Assembly (NCBI GenBank): GCA_038373885.1
Contig: JAWZYV010013019.1
Coordinates: forward strand, 186,001 to 250,000
DNA: 64,000 nt
Source of the DNA: Cheiracanthium punctorium
Lineage: Eukaryota; Arthropoda; Arachnida; Araneae; Cheiracanthiidae
Direction: 5' to 3'
Positions 23,453 through 33,622 of this stretch are shown piece after piece. The position numbers and the translations under genes are program-made. How positions within the stretch are numbered: position 1 is the stretch's first letter; each line of letters opens with the position of its first letter. Below the pieces are notes generated by a model. The model did not search any database. It was not told where the DNA came from and saw nothing but the letters and a program-made list of their open reading frames with translations.

Positions 23453-24160
23453 AAATACTTTTTTCAACAGATGTATTTTATTTTTATATTATTTTCTAAA
23501 TAAATTAAAGTGTAAATATTTAAATAATTTTACGTGCTTTTATTCGTCACATTTTATGGACACTGAAAAAAAAATTATATTTTTTTTCTAGCCATCAGAT
23601 TAATGATACCCCTCAAAATAATCGTCAGATTTTAGGCTACCATGACTGGAACATCAAGCTGAACCTTCTGTATCAAAATTTGACACGTTCGAGTAATTCA
23701 ATATGGCGATTTTTTTTTGCATTTTCAAAAATTCGCTACGAGCTTGCGTCACTTCCGAAACGTCAGTCTTTTGAATGGGAGCATGTTTAGGGTTCACTTA
23801 ACATCCCCTCTGAGTATCTGACGCGCTCGAAAAAATACATTTTTTTCCTATTTTCTACCCTTCCGGATGGCCACCCCCACCACGCAAGTCGGCAGATGAA
23901 CATACCTTTGATATCAAAGACACGCTGGGGCATCTAAACTATCAATATATGACGCGCTCGTGTATCTCCATGTAACTGTTTTTTTTTACATCTTTGAAGG
24001 TCTGTATACGCTTCCCCCACCACTGAAAGGAAACATTATATAACTTTTTATTCTTCTCATTATCTAAACTACAAAATCTAATAGGTCCTCACGACGCTCG
24101 AGTAACTCCCCAATTAGCATCATGGGCTCCCCTACTATTAAGAAAACCGCTTTTACTGTG

Positions 24161-24232
24161 GCCGTGATCGTATAGTGGTTAGTACATTACGTTGTGGCCG
24201 CAATAACCCAGGTTCGAATCCTGGGCACGACA
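24161..24232 (+). tRNA. tRNA-His (GTG), probably decayed
   Basis: The sequence matches the conserved animal tRNA-His: D-arm CGTATAGTGGTTAGTAC, anticodon loop TTGTGGC with GTG at 24194-24196, and a perfect T-arm CCAGG-TTCGAAT-CCTGG. The B box GGTTCGAATCC is exact. T-runs at 24236-24246 could end Pol III transcription. Three mismatches weaken the fold: two in the acceptor stem (second and seventh pairs) and one in the middle of the anticodon stem. It may be a tRNA pseudogene or SINE head rather than a working gene. Confidence 0.7.
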
Positions 24233-24309
24233 ATATTTTTATTTTTACAAAATATCGTGATCCATCACATTATGGAAGAGTTGAGTACAAGAACATGTTA
24301 AGGTCATTC

Positions 24310-24393
24310 TTTTTAACACGCTTTTATTTGTTAATTAGAGACCTATTTTCCCTTTTTTCAGCATTGGGAAAGGGTTGCGCCTCAAAGGGTTAA
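24310..24393 (+). repeat. Junction of two repeat fragments
   Basis: 24310-24330 repeats the TTTTAACACGCTTTTATT word of the 21.5-kb units. 24353-24390 is the right end of the TTAA-flanked MITE seen complete at 50621-50821 (TTGCGCCTCAAAGGGTTAA). Only the end is present. Confidence 0.7.
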
Positions 24394-24440
24394 GTAATTA
24401 ACTTGACCAGTCCAAAACTTTCAGTTTCTTAGCTCTAAAC

Positions 24441-24879
24441 CAGGCTTGGCCAACCTTTCCCATATCATTCCCCAATTTTTACCACAGGCGAGTTCAGATG
24501 TGTGCCAGACAACTCAAGCACTTTTTTTACTTTGTTACGTTCACGGTTAGAGTTGGAAAATATAAATACAAGTAGCGTTTAGTTTAGGGTAGGAAAAGTA
24601 ATAACGTGTGAACATGAGATTGAAATTGTTCTGAGTTATGTTTGGTAGGCAATCACATGTGGCTCGATTTTTTATGACAATGCATTTTGATCTGAACAAA
24701 TACTTCCTTTTGATGTAGCATCGTGAATTATAAGAGATAAAGTGTTTCCGGGCACGAAATTATTTCAAATGTCTCCAATTTATCTCAAAACAATAAGTAC
24801 GCACAAAGTTGCAATGCCTCACTTGAAATCACACAGTGAGACAAGTTCGAATCGTGCACAACGGTTTGGGCCATCCCTG
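24441..24879. mobile_element. Old hAT-like non-autonomous element
   Basis: The left end CAGGCTTGGCCAACC pairs with the right end GGTTTGGGCCATCCCTG, a typical hAT terminal pattern. The candidate 8-bp flanks CTCTAAAC and TCTTAAAA match only in part. The 439-bp interior has no coding sequence. A fragment of the same family's right end lies at 26215-26318. Confidence 0.65.
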
Positions 24880-26214
24880 TCTTAAAAGACATAGCCCTTT
24901 AAAGTTAGGACATTGATATTTAAAATCACCCTTATAATGTGTAATTTAATGCATTCCGTATTATTTTAAATCAAATGTGCAAAATACGTTCTTCATAGCA
25001 TTTAATAATAGCAAAAACCATTATAAATTTTCATCTAACTCCTTCCATCAAAAATACACAAACACCCACATTTAGATTTCTTTTTAAATCTCTCAATCTT
25101 TGATTTATAACTTCAAATTCAAAAATAATGTTATAAGAGAGGTCTCTAAAATATGTTATAAAAGAGGAGTATTGTACGATTGGAACACACTGTGTACGAT
25201 TGGAACACACTATTTTCAAGAAGACAATCTACTTCTTACAATAATATGTCACGTATCAAAAATGCTAAATTATAGTATGTTGTAAAACATATGTACAACG
25301 AATAAATTTAATTGGAACAATAGCTTTACACATTGTTTTAATTTAGTATTTCATATTGTTAAGAAGACTGGGAACTTGTGCTTCCATTGTTTGAAACTGG
25401 GCGGATATATATTATGGTGAGCTCCAAAACTTTGCAACAAACAAATCATTTCTAACAAAGCTTTTTAAAGAGTGAGTTGGAAAAGTGATCCTTTGTGATT
25501 GCGATTTTATAGATTTTTGATGTGAAAAGTTGCTAATTTGTAACTACTTATTTCTTGTATTATCTACAACTTATTATTTTTAAGCATAAACTAATTAACG
25601 CTTTCTTATAACCTTCTAATCAATTTAACTGCTTCGAAGTCAGCAGTTAAATGATGACTAATTTCAAATGTCATTATGTAACTGCTGATTTTGATGTACG
25701 AAACTAGCGGTTCTCACCATTTTTTACTGCTAATTAATCTGACACTAAGTTTGAGCTTTATCTGAGCTAAACGGATTGTCTAACGACGATTATTTTAATG
25801 CACTGTATTCTTAGGAATGTATTCTTATGTAACAGCTCCAGCCTTCTGTACCTCCAAAGCAAGTTCAGCGAGCACCTACACCTCTGAAACTTTTCGGTGG
25901 GTGTCAATCTTCTCCACTACCACAATAGTTTCTTTCGATGATATTATGGAGTGGTTTCTGGATAATCACTCATTTCCAAAATAGTGAATATCATTGAAAG
26001 CCCCCATAACCAGTATTGCAGCAGTTTACATCAAAAGCTTCCATCACCAGCATGTCTACGAATTGCATAGGAACCTTCCACCATTGTTTAGTCGCAGATG
26101 ACGAAAACTAATAGCAAACATGGTCTTTCAGCTACCCTCCATGATCGTGCCAATAATTAATTACTTTAGATTTTTTTCCTGCCAGTTTTTTTTCATTTAG
26201 CAATTGAACACAAG
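24880..26214. other. No gene recognised
   Basis: There is a short direct repeat GTACGATTGGAACACACT near 25177-25211. The somewhat GC-richer 25830-26150 has no frame I recognise. Confidence 0.4.
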
Positions 26215-26318
26215 AACAGATGAAGAACTCTTAAAATCAGGATATATTATAACGGTATAGCACTTATAAAATGCGCCACTTGAAATCATCCAATGTGCCA
26301 CAATTTGGCCACACCTGC
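26215..26318 (+). mobile_element. hAT-like right-end fragment
   Basis: CACTTGAAATCATCCAATGT then GGCCACACCTGCTCTG aligns with the last ~60 bp of the element at 24441-24879. It directly abuts the Tc1 fragment. Confidence 0.6.
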
Positions 26319-26650
26319 TCTGAACCAATTTTTCACAATTTTTGAGATGTGCTACGGATCATTATACTGCTGAAAAATCCATCCACTTGGCATCTTTTTG
26401 ACCGTAAGACAAAATGTGATCATCTAAAATATTTTAATAACATTTTGATCCATAACCTCATCGATGTATAAAAGGGGGACGACGCCGTCATGATGGAGCA
26501 CCACAAAGCATTATAGATCCGTTTCCATACTTTACTGTTGCGTTTTGGTACCACCGAAAATCCATTCTGGTCGTGCCTTTTGGATGATGAATATAACGTC
26601 GGTCATCACTTCCAAGCAATTTGAATTTTGATTCATCGCTCCATTATATA
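26319..26650 (-). pseudogene. Tc1-like transposase fragment (minus)
   Basis: On the minus strand one reads AMNQNSNCLEVMTDVIF and, in shifted frames, PEWIFGGTKTQQ, VLHHDGVVPLLYIDEVMDQN, then KMPSGWIFQQYNDP. These correspond to the Tc1 central domain from the DESKF-type motif through the second catalytic motif (QDNDPKH-like, here altered). Several frameshifts and a stop are present. A MITE array separates it from a related plus-strand fragment at 27052-27282. Confidence 0.75.
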
Positions 26651-26658
26651 TATATAGA

Positions 26659-26980
26659 CTGTCCAGTGTCAAAAAAGTGCAGCCGTTGCCAACGTACGAT
26701 TTAACTACCGGCAAGATGGCTGTCGATCGAATCGCCCACTGGATGTCACAGAACTCAAGAACATTTTTTTGACATTCAAAGCAGAGCCGGCTATGTCGAA
26801 AATGTTCTTGAGATCTGTGGAACGCATTGTGCAATTCGATCGACCGCTGTCTTGCTGGTTGTTAAATCGTGCGGTGGCAACTGCACGATTTAACAACCTG
26901 CAAGCTTGTTTTTCAACCCTGTTGAAAAAACAAGCTGCATTTTTTCAACACTAGGAAATGGTTGCGCTTCAAAGGGTTAA
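26659..26980. repeat. Inverted-duplicated MITE with serial hairpins, TTAA end
   Basis: The right part resembles the TTAA-type MITE at 50621-50821 (ATCTGTGG, CTTGCTGGTtGTTAA, GTTGCGCTTCAAAGGGTTAA). The left part, 26659-26770, is a second partial copy in inverse orientation, making a large foldback. Inside are two more perfect or near-perfect hairpins: GTTGTTAAATCGTGC with its complement (26858-26897), and AAGCTTGTTTTTCAAC with its near complement (26902-26938). Confidence 0.7.
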
Positions 26981-27051
26981 GCAGTCAAAGCAGGATCCCT
27001 GCACATAATTCAGAAGCATTCATGCAGCTGTATAGTAAAGAGATGCCCAGC

Positions 27052-27282
27052 GGATAATGTTTCAGCAGAATAATAATTCAAAGCATATCTCCGAAATGGT
27101 GAAAAAACTATTTACAGATAAGGAAGTTAAAGTTTTAGACTGGCCGTGTAAGCATCTATCTTCAGTCTTATTGAGCATTTTTGGGAATAAGAAGAAAATT
27201 CTCAAATTGTAAGCATTCTTCAAAGACCTTCACGATCTTAATCAGAATATGCAGAACTCGCCAGGTCCACCTCGTTAATTCT
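27052..27282 (+). pseudogene. Tc1-like transposase C-terminal fragment (plus)
   Basis: The plus frame reads MFQQNNNSKHISEMVKKLF, then VKVLDWPCKHLSS and SIFGNKKKILKL. This equals the Tc1 QQDNDPKHTSK...WFxxxxVxVLDWP region with a diverged D/E motif, ending NMQNSPGPPR. A stop interrupts it. It overlaps in content the minus-strand fragment at 26.3-26.6 kb, so the two come from different copies or an inverted duplication. Confidence 0.7.
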
Positions 27283-27385
27283 TTTGGACACTTTTTATCT
27301 CTAAACTATTTTCCAAATAAAACTTTCTTTTTCTAACCAACCGATTACCCATCCTATAGTACTAAATACATCACTACATTACATA

Positions 27386-27904
27386 AGAGCGATTTAAACT
27401 TCACCACTCACGTCATTTTGATTCACTAAATTGGTTCGGGGAAAAGTTCAAAATTTCTTTGCAAGTTCACAGAAGCTAATTTAAAACTAGAAAGCTATTC
27501 TTTCTTATATATCTACACGCTGTATCATGTAAAGACATACGAAGTCAATAAATTCAACATCACGTGAAACAATATCTCGCAGTAGAAACAAATGGTTAAC
27601 TGTAACCTCCTTAAATTTTTTCCATTTTACGCTGTCGAAAGTGAACAACCACGATGCTGCTTATTCTACGGGGTTTTAATTCTACTCCCCCCAGAACTTC
27701 CAAATTGATTTCTCTAAATTTGAAAACTTTCTTCTGAATCACGAAACTTAATTCTGCTTCAGAAGTATCTTCGAGGAAGTCAGGGAAAACTAATTTGTCA
27801 GTATTTGTTCCCGAAAACGTGAAACCCGCAAGAGTGTTGTTGTGTAGCATTTGTGTGAGGGAAATACTGTGATTTTTGTTTTTTTCCTTCCTTCTTTGAT
27901 ACAA
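27386..27904 (-). other. Paralogous block, copy 2, with an open frame
   Basis: The minus-strand frame 27904-27611 is open for 97 codons and includes SLTQMLHNNTLAGFTFSG, NTDKLVFPDFLEDTSEAE, VLGGVELKP and VVVHFRQRKMEKI. Sequence further downstream to 27386 is also similar to the 17.4-kb copy although not coding. The open frame may be the last exon of an unknown gene or chance. I recognise no family. The overlapping minus frame 28058-27798 is in another register. Confidence 0.4.
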
Positions 27905-30900
27905 ATTTACAGTTACGACGGCAAATATCTTTCCCTCTATTAGAAGAGCTTGACTTGCTAAGTGTAGGTCTCGTTATGGGTATGCTATTTCTAATGGGAG
28001 AATGTTGAGATAAACAGAGAATGAGAGATGAAGTATAAACGCAATTTCTTTGATTCACATTTCCTCTTCTTCTTTTTCAAATTACACTCATGAAGATTAA
28101 AAAAGTTATGTTTTTATTAATATTTTATGGTTTTTCTTACTTCCTTAGTAACTCTCCGGGATTTGATAGATGCACAAGTCTGAAAGGTGGATGTTTTGAG
28201 TGACATAACACTCCTTAAGAGTGGCTGCTCACCTTTTTTGTTTAACAGTGTGGAACTTCTGCTAAATAATGTTTTAAATGATTTTAATTATGTTAAAGCT
28301 AAGGAATATTTTATAGGAAATATTGTTTTAATCCTCAATTTCAGTTCAATGATAATCCAGAAAAGTATTCTAGATAATTCAAAGTAATGTATTTTGAATT
28401 TTTTAAAATCTTTAAAGAGAAACCTTGAATAGGTTTTTTTTTTTTACAAACACATGATAATTGCATTGTATGAAAACAAAATCTATGAAGAAAACTTGTA
28501 GCTGATAGATTATAATTTATTTTCTTAGAAAATACTCTACATTCTGAAAACAATTCTCACTATTAATTAAAATACTTCGGTATATTTTAAGTGAGCGATA
28601 TTTTTGACTTGCTAAAATTTTCTTATTAAATTTTCTAGTTTATAAAAGTCAAATTCTCTCAAACTCAAATGCTTAAATGAAAGTTTATTGCGTTATCTTT
28701 TCACAGTTCGGGAAAGGAATAAAGATATAAAAGATAAATGGTAACTGTACGTTTTTCCCATTAGGCTGCCAAAGGTATTACTTTGCAAGCTAAAATAGTT
28801 TTTTAAAGCCTTTTGTTATCACACCTTATGTTTTCATAATGACAAAAAGAAATGATTAGAACACGGTCTGAAATGTCTTTTAGTCATTTCATTTCACAGG
28901 AATGGCTGAAGATAAAGTCCACTTACTGAAATATAACCGGTTGAGTTTCGTTTTATCATAAAAATAATAAAGACGATAGTTTTTTTTCAATGCCATTTTA
29001 CCGTTAGTTTCCCCAGCTATCTTCCTACAATTAAAAGTGAACTTCGCTGACATTTAAAAAGGAAAAGAATGCATATCGAGAACTTTCTTCCTCGCTTAGA
29101 TAAAATACTGAATGCAGATGATAACCATCTTATTCATTTGGTATTCTGTTACCGTTAAAAAAGTATTTTTTTTTCTTTGAAGTTTCAGTTTAAACTATTC
29201 AAATAAAGCAGAACTGTGATATAATAAATAAAAAAGGTGAGACTTCATATTGTTCGGAATTGTTTATAAGGCTTTTTATGCATCCTTTCTGTTGTTTTTC
29301 ATAAAATAAACAGGATAAGTCACGATAGTGTGTACTTTCCTATGAATGCACTCAAAAAGGCTTTATTCATTCAGCCTGTACTCATTAAGCAACGAATCAT
29401 TTTTAAATATAATAAAACATTGAAAAAACATGGATAGAGACTAAATTATCAGTCTGAATGATTTATTGTATGCCGTATAAAAATATTATGATTCTTTTAG
29501 AGGATTTTCGAGAAACGCATCCAAAGTTAGAAAAAATTTTAAATATATTGTATAAGAACTCATCAGTATTATCAATAATAATCTCATTTTCATCACCATT
29601 AATTGCTTTAAAACGTTTTGCATTACTGCATATTTCATAACATTTGGTTGTAAAACATTTGTAAAAGTTTTAGAAATACAAAATGCAAACTTTATTTAAT
29701 AAAATAGTTATTCTTAAATTATATTATGTTAACAAAACTAATTTACGTTAAGAATAAACTAATCAATGTCAGAATTTTAGAAATCTTCATTTGAACCGTC
29801 ATACTTTAAGTGTTTTTAGAATAACTCTGTTTTGCTCAACGAGGGTTCAAACAGATTGGTCCTACAGGAGAAATAGGGACAACAATGGGAAGCTTAACGT
29901 ATTCAGTGGTAATCTCCAGTATCTCAAATTGTAGGGTACTTTACATTCGTTTTCTGTAATATGCTCTCTTAGCTCAACCAGCCAAGCCAACAACTTATAT
30001 ATTGCTTATTGAAGATTATTTCTTCCATTGAACTTCAGCGAATAACAGAAAGAGATTACTAAAATAGAAAGCGAGAGCAACTTCATTTTAATAAATTTTC
30101 CCTTAAAGGGCTGCAGAATAAGTCTAACGCCAGCACATTAACAACTACTTGAATCAAAGTCGACAGCTGCAAATTTTCTTAAATTACTTAACCTCTCTGA
30201 AGGACGACTTCTACAAAGAGACAACTTATTGTTGAGAGCAACTGTCTTTGCAGCTGAGATGCATTGATTTTTCTGTCTCAGCGAGCAGTTAACAGGATAT
30301 ATCTGTCATCAGTTGTTGTGGTTACACAAAGACGACCTTCTCAATAGTCGAGTCTAACATTCGATGTTTCTTGGAATCGATCAGCCACAAAGAGACACTG
30401 TTTGCAAATTCGATTTCGCCCACTACCCTTTATCCTGTTTACAAGGATTCAAGGTCTCCCGATTGCATACCTAACCATGAACTTCGATAAATTATGTTGT
30501 TGTGGGATTTTCAAATCACTTTTTCTGAAAGCAAAAGCAGAACAATTAAATTTCAACTGTCAGACAGCGTAAAAGAACTTTCAGCTGAATCACGATTTCT
30601 ACACTTATCTCCTTCTGGTTTTTGGCATCATAAACAATGATTTGCATGTAGTAGTTTTTTTCTCCTATTTCTGCTACGCTTTAAATTATGTATGTTTAAC
30701 TTTATGTCAGTAGTCCTTGTATGCATTTGGGAAATTTCGCTAAAGACCATGTGCTTTTCACTGATATTTTTCATGTATTCATCATTTTTATTCACGTCTC
30801 AAATGTCTCATGACTTCTCTTCGGCCTATCAATAGGAATTTTCAGGGTTCAAAGGATGGTTTGTTTGGAGAGGTTTCACTATACAGGATAAAGTAAAAGC

Positions 30901-31950
30901 TGTCTCACATGGAATTTGCTATGAATGGAAGCAGGATCTTACTAAACTTAGGTTCCAGTTGAAAAGAGACAAAATTTACAGGGTTTGTATGGATCCTGGA
31001 AAATTCCGAACTTTTGAAATATTAACCTAAAGGACAATTTTTCAAAAGCTAGAAATTTTAGAAAATTAAGGACCCGTACGAAACCTGATATAAAGTGTCA
31101 GTAAGTGCTTTTGCCTAAAAAGTTTTCATTTTAAAAAGTTGCTGACTAAGACATATTTTGCTGCACATAATTCCTCCAAAACAAGAAACTCTGCTGAAAT
31201 AATCTACAATCTAGAATGACCGTAAATTTCAGGTCTCCTTATCTGTTCATGACCACGGGACAAAATTTTCATGAGTCTATAAAATTACGGCAAACAAATT
31301 TTAATTTAATTTCCATTCAAAGTGCACTAAGTCGAGCAAAGCGAAATTCAGCCATTGAAACTTCAATCAATTTCATTCTTCCAAGCGCAACTACTCATAA
31401 CAATTTCGTTTTGCCGAAAAAAAATATAAGCTACTCTAGAAAACACTTTGAAATGCTTATTTTTATTGAAATAAATAAATGTCTCAAAGTCATCATCATA
31501 AGCACATAAGCAAAAGCAAACTGAAAGAGAACAATATTATTTTTTGTAACTTTTAACGAAAAAAAATATATTACATGCTCATAAGATGCACCTCCATAAA
31601 GCAGTATTAAAGAGCGCTAGACTTTGGTAAGTATTTGATGATATATAAAAAAAAAAATTCTTAGAAAGTTTCATGAGGTTCCTTTTTATAGACTCGTAAC
31701 ATTTATCTTCTGAAAGAAGTGGTCATTGAATATGTAAATTCTCTCACACAGAGAAATAGAAACGTTCTTTTCCAAAAAAGAAGTCGTCTTAAAGTATTTT
31801 TATCTGACTTGTAATGTCTAAAAGAAAAATAACATTTGTACAGGATATTCTTCTTCATTTAGTTATTTATCAGCAGAGAGAAATTTTTATGGAATGCATA
31901 TTCATTTTCGGTAACATTTTTATTTTCTGAGAATGCACTTAGTCAGGGGC
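27905..31950. other. 4-kb AT-rich stretch, nothing recognised
   Basis: No coding similarity or repeat ends were found. Bases 29820-30500 are slightly less AT-rich but show no frame. The 97-codon plus frame at 31216-31509 has no known motif. A conserved distal regulatory region could hide here but cannot be told from sequence alone. Confidence 0.4.
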
Positions 31951-32592
31951 GAAGCTATGATCAAACGTATTGATCGTATTGATCAAACAGATATACAATA
32001 AATTACAAATTTAAGTAAAAGAAAACTCAGAGTTTTATGGTAACGATTAAAATTTTCAGAAAATTAAATCTAAAGAGATACAAATTTCAAAGTTTTATAC
32101 GGTCCCTTAAGAAAAATTTCCAAAATAGTAAAATGTGCTACATACAGTAATGAGGTGATGTGCAAAATTTCAGACTTTCATCACGTAAAAGCTCAGAGAT
32201 ATATTTAAACAAAGTTGGTGGGGGACTACACAATGGCAATAACAGCAAAATTGTCATGAATTTAAGTAATTACACTACTGGTCAAAAGTATTGCAAGTTT
32301 GAGAAATTTCAGGTTTTTTTTTAAGAATAAGCCCCCCAAAAGTAATATTTTTTTCATTTAAATTGATTTTTTTATGTCAATATATTGAATTAGTCCAAAA
32401 ACAAGCTATAATTAAGTTACTGAACAAAAAATAATTATTTAATTTCAAAAAGAATAAAATGCAAACAAGATGCACAGGTAAACAGTATCGTAATCCATTT
32501 TGGTTCCCTGGAATAAAATTAAGTAAAGAGAAAATTTCAAGTTCTTTTGATCAGGAAAGATAATAAAGCAGCTCAAGTTAATTGAAAAGCAT

Positions 32593-33235
32593 TTAATGTT
32601 TGGCTGGGCCATCTTTGGCTTCAATCACAGCAGCCACTCTGTTAGGCTTCTTTCGGTATTTCATGGTGCCAAACTTTAATTATTGTTTTCTGAAGTTCTC
32701 GTTTTATTCTGGGATGATTGTCAGTTATTTTCTTTCCCATTATACTCTCTAAATTCTCAATGGGGTTAAAATCTGGTAAGTTTACTGGCCATGCTAAAAC
32801 ATTCATAACAGGCTTTGCAAAAGCAGCCTTAACCTAAAATAATGAATGTTTTGATATAGAGGTCAGAACTGAAATGAAATGAAATTTAAAATTAATTGTA
32901 AAGTTTGTCTTATCTTTTTCAATGTATGGCAGGGTGCTTGATCTTGCTGAAATATTCATTTTTGCCAAATTTCAAATCCATTTTTGCGGAATCTGTCACG
33001 AGCACTGTGAAGCAATTTATCCTTCAGCACACCAACATACAGGTCACCATTCATGGTTGCTTGTACAAAATGAAGTCGTCCAGTTAACTGATATGACATG
33101 CGCCACCACAACATTACGCTTTCTGGGTGTTTTGAAGTACGAACCAGGCATTCTGGCCTCATGCTGTCCTTTGCTTTACGCCAAAAGTGGCGAGGCTTGT
33201 CAGAAATTAAAGAAAAGCGACTTTCGTTGCTAAAT
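32593..33235 (-). pseudogene. Tc1 transposase, central and C-terminal part
   Basis: On the minus strand the central part reads MRPECLVRTSKHPESVMLWW, then TMNGDLYVGVLKDKLLHSA. A frameshift follows near 32956, then SARSSTLPYIEKDK, where the family has a QDxAPxHT-like motif. An intron (32913-32834) follows, its donor mutated from GT to AT, its acceptor TTTTAG intact. The last exon gives VLAWPVNLPDFNPIENLESI, with the final acidic catalytic residue in the PIENL motif, and ends at the stop at 32593-32595. The N-terminal DNA-binding half is absent. Confidence 0.8.
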
Positions 33236-33280
33236 ATAACTTGTCTCCATTCCGAAATGCTCCAAATTTTGTTCTAAAAG

Positions 33281-33622
33281 GTAAGACAAACTTTCAATTA
33301 ATTTTAAATTTTATGAGTTCCGTTCTGACCACTATGTCAAAACATTCATTATATAGGTTCTGGCTGCATTTGCAAAACATGGTATTTATATTCTCGCATG
33401 GACAGTAAACTCGCCAGATTTAAACCCCAGTGAGAATTTAGGGAGTACAATGGAAAAGCAAATAACTGAGAATCATCCCAGAACAAAACTAGAACTTCAG
33501 AAAACAATAATTAAAGTTTGGCACCATGAAATACCGAAAGAAATGTTCCAAACCTTGTGGATTCCATGTCTAACAGAGTGGCTGCTGTGATCGAAGCCCG
33601 AGGTGGCCCAACCAAATATTAA
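33281..33622 (+). pseudogene. Second, inverted Tc1 C-terminus with intron
   Basis: An intact intron GTAAGA...ATATAG occupies 33281-33356. The following exon reads AAFAKHGIYILAWTVNSPDL and NPSENLGSTMEKQI, then IIKVWHHEIPKEMFQ. A frameshift and stop precede GGPTKY at 33605-33622. It mirrors the minus-strand C-terminus of the left arm but is independently mutated. Confidence 0.8.

Larger units (their letters stand above)
21880..24137 (+). mobile_element. 2.26-kb TIR transposon carrying a HEEADTK-family gene
   Basis: The left end TAGTAGGGGAGCCCATGGTG and the inverted right end (CATCATGGGCTCCCCTACTA) match over about 40 bp with a few differences and one 1-base gap. Both continue to an inner TTACTCGAGC. 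TTA flanks both sides (21877-21879 and 24138-24140), fitting a 3-bp duplication; the adjoining bases are TTAT and TTAA. Variants of TGACGCGCTCGA recur in the subterminal regions. The sole gene (22539-23452) is described separately. No DDE-type transposase of a familiar family is visible. PIF/Harbinger-like or Kolobok-like placement would be guesswork. Confidence 0.75.

Noticed and set aside
24433..24887. 8-bp target duplication for the 24441-24879 element
   Set aside because: CTCTAAAC and TCTTAAAA agree at only half the positions, so the hAT call rests on the termini alone.
31216..31509. 97-codon plus-strand open frame
   Set aside because: No known motif, no paralogue in the window, no splice or promoter context.
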